In this document: positions 33,850 to 42,807 of the stretch, piece after piece
How positions within the stretch are numbered: position 1 is the stretch's first letter
Layout: each line of letters starts with the position of its first letter
NCBI RefSeq assembly: GCF_900114735.1
Contig: NZ_FOUA01000001.1
Coordinates: 1,190,278 to 1,254,277 of the forward strand
Source: Halopseudomonas bauzanensis
GTDB taxonomy: Bacteria > Pseudomonadota > Gammaproteobacteria > Pseudomonadales > Pseudomonadaceae
Direction of reading: 5' to 3'
DNA: 64,000 nt
Notes under the pieces: model-generated
What the model saw: the letters and a program-made list of their open reading frames with translations, nothing else
Told to the model about the DNA's origin: nothing
The model's database searches: none
Made by a program: the position numbers and the translations under genes

Positions 33850-33983
33850 TGTCGGTTTCACGCGCGGCCAAGCTGGGTGTACTGCTGGGCTCGGTGGCCG
33901 CTGCTGCATAGGGGATGATCTGGGGCGTGCTCTATGCCCGTCGCTTGGACGGAGCAGAGAGCAATGTTCAGGCGGCCACCCGA
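33849..33983 (+). pseudogene. Possible remnant of an EamA-type transporter N-terminus
   Basis: From GTG 33849, overlapping the pcaR stop, one frame reads AAKLGVLLGSVAAAA, a TAG at 33909-33911, then GMIWGVLYARRL. That looks like the first helix of a DMT transporter with one tryptophan codon turned into a stop, and no further part of the gene remains. The call rests on a short stretch only. Confidence 0.3.
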
Positions 33984-33984
33984 A

Positions 33985-34377
33985 CTACTTGATGACCTCC
34001 ATCCTGACTTTCAGCAGGCCTGCGGAGGTATCACCGATACTGGCAAAGGCCGAACGAGAAAGATCGATAACCCGACCACGGACAAATGGCCCTCGGTCGT
34101 TAATGCGCACCACCACGCTTCTACCATTTCGCACATTGGTCACCCTGACCTGTGAGCCGAACGGCAGTGTCCGGTGTGCTGCCGTGTTCTGGCGGGCTTT
34201 GTAGCGCTCGCCGCTGGCGGTCTTCCGGTTCTCGTAGCGGTCGGCATAGAACGACGCCTGACCTGATTCTGTATGCCCCACCCAGTTGCCGCCAGCACCC
34301 GACCCGGGCATGCTGCTGCACCCGGATATCACAGCCAGCACCACCAGCAGGACGAGTGCCTTGATAGTTAATTGCAT
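33985..34377 (-). CDS. RlpA-like lipoprotein (double-psi beta-barrel)
   Basis: A 130-residue secreted lipoprotein. Residues 1-20 form a lipoprotein signal with lipobox VISGC; the rest is one DPBB domain ([36 protein letters not shown]). RlpA is a septal lytic transglycosylase acting on denuded glycan strands. This one lacks the SPOR domain of the main RlpA, so it is probably a paralogue. Confidence 0.8.
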   Translation of the reverse strand: MQLTIKALVLLVVLAVISGCSSMPGSGAGGNWVGHTESGQASFYADRYENRKTASGERYKARQNTAAHRTLPFGSQVRVTNVRNGRSVVVRINDRGPFVRGRVIDLSRSAFASIGDTSAGLLKVRMEVIK

Positions 34378-34504
34378 TAAATACCTTTCAAACTCATTGC
34401 GTTGGAAACAACCTCATCAGGGACAGCTTGCGCTGTCGTGGTTAACTGACACCGGACGCTGCGTTAAGTTTTCTTCCGCAGCATCCGATTGCTGAAAGCT
34501 ATAC

Positions 34505-34954
34505 TCAGTAGCTCTTGTAAGGCAGGAATTTGCCCGACAGTACCACGTTGACCCGGTCCCCCTTCGGATCAGCCTGGCGCTGGATATCCATGGAGAAATC
34601 GATGGCGCTCATGATGCCATCACCGAATTCCTCATGGATAAGCTCCTTGATGGTAGTGCCGTAGACGCTGACGATCTCGTACCAGCGGTAGATAAGCGGA
34701 TCAGAGGGCACCGCGCTGGGCAATGACCCTTTGTACGGCACGATCTGCAGCCAGGCTATGGCTTCGTCAGGCAACTCGAATAACTGGCCCAGCGCCTCGG
34801 CCTGCGCCTTGTCAAAGGTCATCTGACCCAGACAACCCGCGGTCACGAACTCCTTGGATAGCCCTACCACCTCCGCTGCCTCCCGCCATTGCAGGCCTTT
34901 GCGGACCTTGCTGGCGAGGATCATACGGGTCACTTCTTCTCGGCTTGAAATCAT
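34505..34954 (-). CDS. cynS: Cyanate hydratase (cyanase)
   Basis: A 149-residue enzyme that turns cyanate and bicarbonate into ammonia and CO2. The three catalytic residues are present: R90, E93 (IYRWYEIV) and S116 (FGDGIMSAIDF). The N-terminal helical dimerisation domain is complete. GAGGAG lies 6-7 nt before the ATG. It follows the formamidase-family gene by 67 bases on the same strand; no LysR-type cynR or cynT carbonic anhydrase is adjacent. Confidence 0.93.
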   Translation of the reverse strand: MISSREEVTRMILASKVRKGLQWREAAEVVGLSKEFVTAGCLGQMTFDKAQAEALGQLFELPDEAIAWLQIVPYKGSLPSAVPSDPLIYRWYEIVSVYGTTIKELIHEEFGDGIMSAIDFSMDIQRQADPKGDRVNVVLSGKFLPYKSY

Positions 34955-35021
34955 GCTTTGCTCCTCGACTCGGGATCAGGTGTAAGTTGCTCTTGATTCG
35001 CTGTGAAAAAAGCGACGGCTG

Positions 35022-36251
35022 TCACGGCTGGAATTCACTGAAGTCCGCCTTGCGGATCATGGAATTGATGCCTTTGGTCTTGTCGACTACCTGGGACACC
35101 TGGAAGTCAGTCGCTGCGCTGAGATAGGCGTAGGCGACGGTCTCGTCCACGCCGTACTGCTCGACAAGGAACCGGATAGCTTCACGCGTGGACTTTTTCA
35201 TTGCCTCGTCCAGGTCCTCGTCCAGGCCCAGGGTAATCCAGAAATCGTCTGTTTCACCCATGGGCTGGGAGAGCTGTTTGCCAGGGATGTCACTGGCCCC
35301 ACCCTTCAGCAGCGTCAAACGAAAGGTGGCACGCGCCGAGCCTTCCAGCGCGGTCAAGGCGACCTCGCCGTCACCTTGCACGAAGTGGCTGTCACCGGTG
35401 TAGAACAGGGCACCCGGAACCGCAACGGGGTAATAGGCTGTCGCACCCGCACCGAAGTCGTTTACATCCACGTTACCGCCGTAGTGGGCCGGGGGCACGG
35501 AGTGGACGGGTTCATCGGTATCGGCGGCCACCCCCATGATCCCCATGAAAGGTTGCAGCGGAAACTTGATCTTCCTGCCATCGCCGCCGTCCAGCACTCC
35601 GACGTATCCGTTCTCACTCCATTCAATGGGTGTGAATATCGACAGATTACCGTACCGCTCTGGATGCTCGGCACTGGCATCAGCCTGAGCCGGGGTCTTC
35701 GGATACTCACCCGGCAGCGCGCCCTTGCCGTGCCGGTTTGAAATGACACCATAGGGAACGCGCGGCTCGACCGCCAGGATCTCCACCTTGAGCACGTCGC
35801 CCGGCTCGGCGCCTTCGATGGCAACCGGGCCGGTCACCACATGCGGGCCATCCTTGCTGAAATCATGGGCACGGTCCGAGGCGGTCAAGGCGATAGCCTC
35901 GGCCAGAACATGCTCGTGCTTGACGCCATGCGACCCGAAATACGCGGCAGGGTCGCGACCCTGATCTTCCAACAGACCTTCGTGGGACACCGTGTCAAAG
36001 GTGACCACGCTGCCGGATGGAACAGTCAATACCGGCTTGGCGGTGCGGTTCGGGAGATACCCCCAGATCACGTTATCCAAGGAAGACGGTACGTAGAAAT
36101 TCCCGGCATATTCCCCCTGCTCCAGTTGAGTAGCGGTGTCGGAAAGCTGCTCGAGAATGGCGAATGGCTCTGGAGAATCGGCATGCACGGCGACAGCCAA
36201 AGGAAGCAGAGCGAAAGGGAGCAAGCGGGTAAAACGATTGCGAATAGACAT
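35022..36251 (-). CDS. Secreted acetamidase/formamidase-family protein
   Basis: A 409-residue FmdA/AmdA-family protein. A signal peptide (MSIRNRFTRLLPFALLPLAV, then AVHA) is present, unlike the usual cytosolic formamidase, so the enzyme should act in the periplasm. Family features are GSVVTFDTVSHEGLL, GPVAIEGAEPGDVLKVEI, a GIMGVA stretch and GGNVDVNDFGAGA. Members hydrolyse formamide or short amides to ammonia; the substrate here is unproved. GAGGA stands 7 nt before the ATG. It lies between the SulP and cyanase genes on the same strand. Confidence 0.8.
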   Translation of the reverse strand: MSIRNRFTRLLPFALLPLAVAVHADSPEPFAILEQLSDTATQLEQGEYAGNFYVPSSLDNVIWGYLPNRTAKPVLTVPSGSVVTFDTVSHEGLLEDQGRDPAAYFGSHGVKHEHVLAEAIALTASDRAHDFSKDGPHVVTGPVAIEGAEPGDVLKVEILAVEPRVPYGVISNRHGKGALPGEYPKTPAQADASAEHPERYGNLSIFTPIEWSENGYVGVLDGGDGRKIKFPLQPFMGIMGVAADTDEPVHSVPPAHYGGNVDVNDFGAGATAYYPVAVPGALFYTGDSHFVQGDGEVALTALEGSARATFRLTLLKGGASDIPGKQLSQPMGETDDFWITLGLDEDLDEAMKKSTREAIRFLVEQYGVDETVAYAYLSAATDFQVSQVVDKTKGINSMIRKADFSEFQP

Positions 36252-36408
36252 GGATCGTCCTCATTGAATGGATCAACAGGGACGGAGCAATATCTGTGCC
36301 GCCTCGCCAAGACTTGATTTAGAGGCTTGGCGGCTGAGAGCTTGCGTTGAAATGGAGCATGATGAAAATCAGTGCATCAAGGTTGGGCTTGCATTCCGAG
36401 TACCCTCC

Positions 36409-37896
36409 TCAGTGGCCCATAAGCTTGTCGACAGCATCCGGTTTGTCATGGACGCCAAAGCGGTCAATGATGGTCGCGCTTGCCTGGTTGAGTCCCAGCA
36501 CCTCTACTTCCGTCCGTTCACGCCGGAATTTGAGAATGACCTTATCGAGTGACGAAACAGCAGTGATATCCCAGAAATGGGCGTTGTTCAGATCGATAGT
36601 GACCTTCTCCAACACCTCCTTGAAGTCGAAGGCGGAGACGAACTTATCCGAGGAACTGAAGAAAACCTGGCCCACAACTCGGTAGATTCGCTGCTTCCCC
36701 TCTTTGTCCTGCGTCGAGGTGATTTCCATATAGTGCCCCACCTTGTTGGCGAAGAACAAAGCAGCCAGCAGCACGCCCGCCAGCACACCGAATGCAAGGT
36801 TATGGGTGACTACGACCACGGCGACCGTCACCAGCATGACGATATTGGTCGACAGCGGGTACTTCTTCAGGTCCGTGATGGAAGACCAGTTGAAGGTGCC
36901 GATCGAGACCATGATCATCACAGCGACCAGGGCAGCCATGGGAATCTGACTGACCCAGTCGCTGAGAAACACCACCAGAATCAACAGCACAGCGCCGGCC
37001 ACCAGGCAGGACAATCGTGTGCGCCCGCCCGACTTCACGTTGATCACCGACTGACCAATCATGGCGCAACCGGCCATACCGCCAATGAGCCCGGAAGCGA
37101 TATTGGCTACGCCCTGGCCCTTGCACTCACGGTTCTTGTCACTGGTGGTGTCGGTCAGGTCATCGACAATGGCTGCGGTCATCATGGACTCCAGCAGACC
37201 AACCACCGCCAGCGCAGCGGAATAGGGAAAAATGATGGCCAGCGTCTCGAAAGTCAGCGGGACATCCGGCCAGAGAAATACCGGCAGAGTATCCGGCAGC
37301 TCACCCATGTCACCCACCGTACGGATATCCAGCCCAAGGTAAAGAGACACAGCGGTAAGTGTCAGGATGCATACCAAGGGAGACGGAATCAGCTTGCCCA
37401 CTCGGGGTAAATAAGGAAAAAGGTAGATGATTCCCAGACCGGCCGCGGTCATCGCATAGACATGCCAGGTAACGCCGGTCAGCTCAGGCAATTGCGCCAT
37501 GAAAATGAGGATCGCCAGGGCGTTAACAAAGCCGGTAACGACCGAGCGCGAAACAAACCGCATCAACGAACCCAGTTTCAGGTAACCAGCCAGTATCTGC
37601 AGCACGCCACACAGCAAGGTTGCGGCAAGCAGATACTCAAGGCCGTGATTCTTTACCAGGGTCACCATCAACAAGGCCATAGCACCGGTCGCCGCCGAAA
37701 TCATGCCGGGACGCCCACCCACAAAGGCAATTACCACGGCGATACAGAATGAGGCGTAAAGCCCGACCTTGGGGTCGACACCAGCGATGATGGAAAACGC
37801 GATTGCTTCAGGAATGAGTGCAAGGGCAACAACGAGACCCGCCAGAATGTCCCCGCGGATATTGGAGAACCAGTCTTGTTTCAGTGATAGAAGCAT
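36409..37896 (-). CDS. SulP-family anion transporter with STAS domain
   Basis: A 495-residue SLC26/SulP transporter. The N-terminal membrane part has about 12-14 segments ([20 protein letters not shown] is the SulP signature) and the C-terminal STAS domain begins near [15 protein letters not shown]. SulP proteins carry sulfate or bicarbonate; next to cyanase, which consumes bicarbonate, bicarbonate is plausible but not shown. ATG 37896 has TTGAGAAA upstream and is preferred to ATG 37914, which has none. Confidence 0.83.
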   Translation of the reverse strand: MLLSLKQDWFSNIRGDILAGLVVALALIPEAIAFSIIAGVDPKVGLYASFCIAVVIAFVGGRPGMISAATGAMALLMVTLVKNHGLEYLLAATLLCGVLQILAGYLKLGSLMRFVSRSVVTGFVNALAILIFMAQLPELTGVTWHVYAMTAAGLGIIYLFPYLPRVGKLIPSPLVCILTLTAVSLYLGLDIRTVGDMGELPDTLPVFLWPDVPLTFETLAIIFPYSAALAVVGLLESMMTAAIVDDLTDTTSDKNRECKGQGVANIASGLIGGMAGCAMIGQSVINVKSGGRTRLSCLVAGAVLLILVVFLSDWVSQIPMAALVAVMIMVSIGTFNWSSITDLKKYPLSTNIVMLVTVAVVVVTHNLAFGVLAGVLLAALFFANKVGHYMEITSTQDKEGKQRIYRVVGQVFFSSSDKFVSAFDFKEVLEKVTIDLNNAHFWDITAVSSLDKVILKFRRERTEVEVLGLNQASATIIDRFGVHDKPDAVDKLMGH

Positions 37897-38276
37897 TGTA
37901 TTTCTCAACTGCATGAGTCGGCGACGCAGCACGGCTTGAACCGGACGCAATGGATCGACATGACATTTTCAAAAAGATTAGAGATGCTGCGTAGGAGCGG
38001 AGCTCTCATGCACAGCGAGACAAAACCACTGGACTGTCCAGGGTCGCTTACAGCGGAGGGGGCTGGGCGCTATGGCGGCGTTAGCTGCCGTTCAATGTGA
38101 AGCTGGGTAGTCATCTTCAAACTGTCTTCCGAAATTCTAGAGGGGCTGACTATACAGAAGCCGCAAGAGATTATCGACCCGATCCCAGGCGGCTCGGGTA
38201 TCGCCAAACTGGCGCTTGCTTGATGGCGTGTCAGGTCCTCACCGCCACCCTCATGTCCAATCTGCCCAAAACAAAA
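37897..38276. other. Gene-free stretch before the tRNA fragment
   Basis: I find no convincing gene. The part near 37897 is the SulP leader; the rest holds only short unsupported ORFs. It is the last chromosomal sequence before the island boundary. Confidence 0.4.
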
Positions 38277-38300
38277 AAGGCCCGCATTTCTGCGAGCCTT
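38277..38300 (-). terminator. Rho-independent terminator of the tRNA-Thr gene
   Basis: On the minus strand: AAGGCTCGCA, GAAA loop, TGCGGGCCTT, then TTTT. It directly follows the CCA end of the tRNA fragment and is its native terminator, so the left flank is chromosomal. Confidence 0.75.
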
Positions 38301-38308
38301 TTCAATGA

Positions 38309-38357
38309 TGGTGCCGGCACCAAGAGTCGAACTCGGGACCTACTGATTACAAGTCAG
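38309..38357 (-). tRNA. 3' half of tRNA-Thr(TGT), island attachment site
   Basis: The minus strand reads from the anticodon stem through the loop CTTGTAA (anticodon TGT, 38349-38351), T-arm (GTTCGACT) and acceptor strand to GCCGGCACCA at 38309. Upstream of the anticodon stem the sequence no longer matches a tRNA (no D-arm or 5' acceptor). This is the 49-base duplicate left by site-specific integration; the intact gene should be at the other end of the element. Confidence 0.72.
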
Positions 38358-38592
38358 GCCCTGACCTTAAATGTGTCTACGGCTACTGCCGCTAATCCAC
38401 AATGTTGCTGAGAAAGATCATAATCGACCTTGAGCGAATGTCAAGAATCAGCGGGCTAGCGCACCCAAACAGTCAGCGGAATGTGCGCGACTGGCGTCTC
38501 GTGAAGGGTCACAGATCAGGGGACGGTCAGCTTCAGACTTGTATTTCCCTGAACATTTTTAGCATTCCATTGCAGCTGAATTAAGAACGATT
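38358..38592. other. Gene-free island end
   Basis: The 235 bases between the tRNA fragment and the Mrr-like gene show no supported gene. They are the internal side of the att site and may hold recombinase arm sites. Confidence 0.35.
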
Positions 38593-39504
38593 TCAGTCCT
38601 CGTTGAAATAATCCGTATCCAAGTGTTTGATCTCATAGACCTGTTTAACGCTGCATCCGAGGTTATTCTCAACCATCAGCCGAGCCAACTCTATTCCGTC
38701 GATCAGCACAACCTTGATATCCAGGCTGAGCGCTGCTTCGCGCGCGCCGGTGGAAAAGTCCGAGGTTGTGATGAACACGCCCTTACGAGCGCGCTGGCGG
38801 GTCAAGGCTCCGATGAATTTATCGATCTCGGGGCGGTGTACAGTATTACTCCAGCGTTTTGCCTGAAGGTAAATCACATCCAGGCCGAGCTTGTCTTCCT
38901 TGATGATGCCATCTATGCCGTCATCCCCTGTGGCCTGAGTAGCGCTGCCGGCCTCCTTGCGCGAGCCGCCGTAGCCCATGGCGATCATAAGATCCACTAC
39001 CAGGAGCTCAAAGAAACCAGGCGAGGCAGCGCGAACCTGGGCCAGTAACTCATCCGCCAGTGACTGAGTCAATGCTTGATGGGCGCTGGTCAGCTGCTCG
39101 TCAGGTGTGGCCTGTTCTAACGGCTCGCTAGGTTGCGGACTGACGCTGCTGTCGGCCGGGCGTGCTGTGTGGAAACTTGCGAACTCGGGATACCGCTTGA
39201 GCCAAGTAACAGTTATGCGCTCTGGGCCGGTGCTGAGAGCTTCCAAGCCACGCTCGGTAATCTGCACCATGCCCTTGGCCGGGATACTCAGCAGCCCAGC
39301 CTTGTTCAGGTAGGTACGCGCCCAGCCAATGCGGTTGTTGATCACAGTTTGCTTACCTGAGGGCAGGCGCTCGTGCAGCTCCGCATCGCTAAGATGAAAG
39401 CCGCTGGCGACTTGTTCACGCAGGCTACTCAATGCCAATGGTGTACCATCGGCTACGGTCGCCAGCACTGGTCGCATGAGACTCTGAAAATCTGGAATTG
39501 CCAT
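38593..39504 (-). CDS. Mrr-like restriction endonuclease
   Basis: A 303-residue protein with an N-terminal Mrr-N-like winged helix (residues 1-95) and a C-terminal Mrr-cat PD-(D/E)xK nuclease domain: GDDGIDGIIKED gives the metal-binding aspartate and YLQAKRW the QxK. Mrr enzymes usually cut DNA carrying methylated bases. No methyltransferase is adjacent, which fits a type IV enzyme. It lies at the extreme end of the island, a common position for defence cargo. AAGGA is 9 nt before the ATG. Confidence 0.82.
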   Translation of the reverse strand: MAIPDFQSLMRPVLATVADGTPLALSSLREQVASGFHLSDAELHERLPSGKQTVINNRIGWARTYLNKAGLLSIPAKGMVQITERGLEALSTGPERITVTWLKRYPEFASFHTARPADSSVSPQPSEPLEQATPDEQLTSAHQALTQSLADELLAQVRAASPGFFELLVVDLMIAMGYGGSRKEAGSATQATGDDGIDGIIKEDKLGLDVIYLQAKRWSNTVHRPEIDKFIGALTRQRARKGVFITTSDFSTGAREAALSLDIKVVLIDGIELARLMVENNLGCSVKQVYEIKHLDTDYFNED

Positions 39505-39775
39505 GCATTTCGTTCCTTGTCTATGCCTGCAGATGTCCTACGCACATGCTGGACAGGGCGATATCTCTCCGAAGGCATGATGCCAGACAGTAGTGGCTAA
39601 GGGTACAAAGAGCAGGATTGTCGTTGCGGAAGTAGTGGGATTAAAAGCGGCAGCAATAATGGGCTGCGCTCATGTCGACAAAGAAACTGTAGGTCTAAAA
39701 ATGCAGGCTGAGTGCCTGCTCACCAGCCGAGATTGAGCGATTCCATTCGCTCGTGAGGTGGGGCAAGGCTCAGCG

Positions 39776-40723
39776 TTACGCCTCGGACCGCTGCATCAAA
39801 TAATTTCTCAGCTTATCAACCGGCACATCCACATAGACCATCGTGGACCGGATATCCGAATGCCCCATCAACAGCTGGGTCAGGTGAATATCCGCGTTAT
39901 CACCGGCCATCAGCTCGGTAGCGAAGCTGTGGCGGAATCGGTGCGGAGAGATTGTCATGTCCAGCTTGCGAGATAACCGGGTGAAAAACATGCCCACCTG
40001 CCAGGTGTTCATTGTTTCGAGCCGGTGCCTCTTGCTGTGAAGGTTCACATTGAACAGCTGGTCAGACGGCTTCGCACCTCTGCGCACCGCTTGGTCCAAC
40101 AGGTGGTCCAGCAACGGAATCAACTCCCTGTGCAGCGGTAGCAGGCTTTCTTTCGAGTTCTTTGCCCCTTCCGCCGAACATATAAAGCGGGCGTTCCGCA
40201 GGTCGATGTCATGCAGCTTGATGCATAGCAGTTGCCTCTGTCTTATGCCGGTGTGGTAAAGCATCTCCACCACCACCAGCCAGAACCAGGCCGGATGGAT
40301 ATAAGCACCCCGAGGCTCGCCTTTCTCCTCAAGATCCATGCAATACCTGAGCAGCTGTCGTATTTTTGATATAGCCCCGTCCGGTAGCGTTTTGGTCTTT
40401 AGTATGGGGGGCTTCAGATTGACCCGAAGAAAAGGGTTCTCTGTAACGTACCCCCGCTCAATTCCAAAGTTGTAGAGGGCCTTCAAGTGTCGACTATATG
40501 TATTCCAGCTTACTTCGGAGATGCCCTCAGGCCTCCCCGGGCGCTTTACAACCGTTGCCCGCCAAGCCAATACCTGCTGCTTGGTAACCTCTGCCGGATA
40601 ATCAGTTTTTATGTGTCTCTTCATCACACGAACGCACATGGCATAGCCTGACTGTGTTTTCAGAGAAGACCAGCGTTCCGTGAACAGCTCGGTCATTAGC
40701 TCATCAAACGTTAAACCGTGCAC
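39776..40723 (-). CDS. Tyrosine recombinase (site-specific integrase)
   Basis: A 315-residue phage-type integrase. The catalytic residues are in HTGIRQRQL (Arg I), HRFRHSFATEL (His-x-x-Arg), GHSDIRS (His III) and the nucleophile tyrosine in STMVYVDV near the C-terminus. GTG 40723 is chosen because AGAAGGA stands 7 nt before it and the relaxase stop ends one base earlier; the longer frame lies inside the relaxase gene. The arrangement relaxase-then-recombinase implies coupled expression. Together with the tRNA fragment it is the likely enzyme for excision or resolution of the element. Confidence 0.85.
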   Translation of the reverse strand: MHGLTFDELMTELFTERWSSLKTQSGYAMCVRVMKRHIKTDYPAEVTKQQVLAWRATVVKRPGRPEGISEVSWNTYSRHLKALYNFGIERGYVTENPFLRVNLKPPILKTKTLPDGAISKIRQLLRYCMDLEEKGEPRGAYIHPAWFWLVVVEMLYHTGIRQRQLLCIKLHDIDLRNARFICSAEGAKNSKESLLPLHRELIPLLDHLLDQAVRRGAKPSDQLFNVNLHSKRHRLETMNTWQVGMFFTRLSRKLDMTISPHRFRHSFATELMAGDNADIHLTQLLMGHSDIRSTMVYVDVPVDKLRNYLMQRSEA

Positions 40724-40724
40724 A

Positions 40725-42440
40725 TCAATTTCCTTCTCGAAGTTCGAGATAAATATTGTTTGCAGGAGGAACGCCCAGGATGTCAGGTTTACTGAGCAGC
40801 ACTCCCTTGAGGGTGCTGGTCTTACCGCTGGGGCCAGCGACGGATACAGTAACGATATTTCGCTTTTCTGGACCTGGACAGCGGACATGTAACTTCTTTT
40901 TTTGGAACCGGATTTGAACCTGTTCCCATGCCCCATCGTGTCCGTAACGGTCTACACAGTATTTCTTGAAGATATTCGGGCTCACCAGGAACCATGAACC
41001 GGCCACAACATGGACAACGGCCTTGGCGTGGTTAACCCCGAGTTTCTTGGAGTGAATGCCTTCCCTTACCCAAGAGATAAATTCATCCCCTTGGTCGTGA
41101 GCTACTTCGCCGATCTTCTCAGTTTCACCATGTAGCCGCTGGTGCGTTGCTTGTGGAACCAGCGGCAACGACGCATCAGCGGCGGGAATTACATTCCCAC
41201 CAAGCTCATCGGAAATCAACCGATTCCTCGTATCGCCGATACTTGCCCCTGTCTCCAGCGCTGGATCGCTTGAATCCATGCTCTGCTCAACGTCTGGGGA
41301 CGTCACGACAGCTTTAGCTTCCGGGCGCTCGTCTCCCGCTGCCCAGATGAGCGACGGAGTTGCTTTGAGCAAATGCAGTTTGGAGGTACTCCATTCACCG
41401 ACTTTCACAGTGCAGCCAGACCACACTGCCAATCCTTCAGGGTTTGGCAATACCAGGCCATGCGCGAGCATTTCATCGTATAAACGACTTTCATCTGCCG
41501 GGACGCCGGGTATCCCCTGTTCATATAGGTACGTCTTAAGCGAACGCGGCACCGTTGGTGTGACAAACCAAACAGCATCTTCGGACAAGAAAACGGCGGA
41601 ACCTTTAGTCCCATTCAATGGCAAGCGCTCACTTTTCACGAGATGCCGAAGGGCATCGATCAACTTTCTTTGAAGGGACTGTTTGGGTGCGGCATCGAGC
41701 CGCCGCAGATCGCCGCCCATCGCCTTGCTCACACTACTTTTATCGGCTTGATGAACAATCTCGCCGACAATGCCAGCCCGCTCCATATGGCCAGAGATCG
41801 AATACATCACCTGTCCAAACAAAACTGCATCGCTATACAACCAATCCAGCACCGCCCCGCCTAGAATGTCACGGGCAAAAAGAGCGCCGGTTGCTGCATG
41901 TAGGTGGTAATCACGACCTGACTTGTAGCGCACGCGATAAGTCCCTGGGATGGGACCATTCCACAAACGCCACAACGAGCCATCCTGCAACAAGATATCG
42001 ACATCCACAGCCGCTTTTGACACGTCATGCAGTAGTGCAGCGTACAGAATACCCATGCTCCACAGCTCGCCTACCGATACCTGATCCTCTGGTCTGGCTC
42101 CCGCGGGCAATAAATGCTTCCGGCGAATTCGGAGGGCATAACACATGATCTCCAGTCCATGATCCAGCATTCCACCCGGGTAAGAATGATGATGAGATTC
42201 AGACGCAGGAAGTAGCTGAACAAATGCAGCGTAACGTTCTATCGGTGCCATAACGTAGGTATCGAACGTAGCCCTCGGTATTGCGCTCATCTCATACAGC
42301 AGCTGCAACAGGCCCCGGCGGTATGGAGTGCCCAACAGATCATTGGCTGTTTGCAGGCGCGACCATTGAGGGTCTGTCACCTCCTCAATGTCTTCGTCCA
42401 GCCCGAATACAAGACGCCTCAGGATAGCCTGCATTGTCAT
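40725..42440 (-). CDS. TraI_2/MobH-type conjugative relaxase
   Basis: A 571-residue protein with the HD-type N-terminal TraI_2 domain (about 30-290): HHHSYPGGMLDHG and LLHDVSKAAVD provide the metal-binding His/Asp residues of MobH relaxases. The C-terminal 100 residues (EFISWVREGIHSKKLGVN, then HVVAGSWFLVSP) form the TraI_2_C/DUF1528 domain. It should nick at oriT to start transfer. ATG 42440 follows GGAG by 6 nt; the in-frame ATG six codons upstream has no such site. The protein appears full length. Confidence 0.85.
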   Translation of the reverse strand: MTMQAILRRLVFGLDEDIEEVTDPQWSRLQTANDLLGTPYRRGLLQLLYEMSAIPRATFDTYVMAPIERYAAFVQLLPASESHHHSYPGGMLDHGLEIMCYALRIRRKHLLPAGARPEDQVSVGELWSMGILYAALLHDVSKAAVDVDILLQDGSLWRLWNGPIPGTYRVRYKSGRDYHLHAATGALFARDILGGAVLDWLYSDAVLFGQVMYSISGHMERAGIVGEIVHQADKSSVSKAMGGDLRRLDAAPKQSLQRKLIDALRHLVKSERLPLNGTKGSAVFLSEDAVWFVTPTVPRSLKTYLYEQGIPGVPADESRLYDEMLAHGLVLPNPEGLAVWSGCTVKVGEWSTSKLHLLKATPSLIWAAGDERPEAKAVVTSPDVEQSMDSSDPALETGASIGDTRNRLISDELGGNVIPAADASLPLVPQATHQRLHGETEKIGEVAHDQGDEFISWVREGIHSKKLGVNHAKAVVHVVAGSWFLVSPNIFKKYCVDRYGHDGAWEQVQIRFQKKKLHVRCPGPEKRNIVTVSVAGPSGKTSTLKGVLLSKPDILGVPPANNIYLELREGN

Positions 42441-42541
42441 GATCACTCCGTAATGCACCTGTGTTCAGGGTTACTACAGCGTAATCTTCTGGCCAAGCAC
42501 AGGGGAAATGAAATACCCATTTCTGGTATTTCTTTAGCAGC

Positions 42542-42570
42542 TTGACAGGAGCTCAAAGCAATCCAATTAT
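42542..42570 (+). promoter_or_regulatory. Sigma-70 promoter of structured RNA copy 1
   Basis: TTGACA (42542-42547), 17-bp spacer, AATTAT (42565-42570). Predicted start is near 42577, four bases before the conserved element. The architecture is the same as at the second copy. Confidence 0.6.
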
Positions 42571-42580
42571 TGTCTGGCAA

Positions 42581-42686
42581 CCGTCGTCCACGGCCGGTGA
42601 TCGTGGAACCCTCAGCGCAATGAAGCGCTACCCTTTGAACGACTGCGCATTCTGAAAAGTCGACGGCGCTCTGCAGCGCTGAATGC
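42581..42686 (+). ncRNA. Candidate structured RNA, copy 1 (leader of the 71-aa ORF)
   Basis: Roughly four fifths identical to the element at 45492-45593 on the other strand. Predicted parts: hairpin TCCACG / CGTGGA; hairpin AGCGC / GCGCT; a pseudoknot in which CGACT pairs with AGTCG while GCATTC inside that loop pairs with GAATGC at the 3' end; and an internal hairpin GCGCT-ctgc-AGCGC. In the other copy these become CGGCT/AGCCG and CAGCAC/GTGCTG, so the pairing is conserved while the sequence changes. It lies about 120 bases before the ORF at 42808. I cannot name an Rfam family. Confidence 0.6.
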
Positions 42687-42698
42687 TATTCAAACCAA

Positions 42699-42723
42699 CC
42701 CAGACGGGCCTTTCCCGCCTGGG
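42699..42723 (+). terminator. Stem-loop just after structured RNA copy 1
   Basis: CCCAGACGGG and CCCGCCTGGG pair with one mismatch around CCTTT. No clear U-tract; it may end a short RNA or be part of the leader. Apart from the RNA, this hairpin and the promoter, the 42441-42807 gap holds nothing I can support. Confidence 0.4.
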
Positions 42724-42807
42724 CAGGGTCTCGTCATATTCCCACCCGATTGGCAATCGCAAGCCGCCTTGGCGCTTGCGTGTCCCACGTTACTCAGGAG
42801 TATTCAC

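Noticed and set aside
36268-36552. 94-aa plus-strand frame after the formamidase gene
   Set aside because: It covers the antisense of the SulP STAS domain end and shows no family features or good ribosome site.
38309-38400. Complete tRNA gene
   Set aside because: Only the anticodon-to-CCA half is tRNA-like; the D-arm and 5' acceptor strand are missing.
39776-40936. Longer integrase start inside the relaxase gene
   Set aside because: The extra 71 residues are the shifted reading of the relaxase C-terminus; GTG 40723 has a proper ribosome site.
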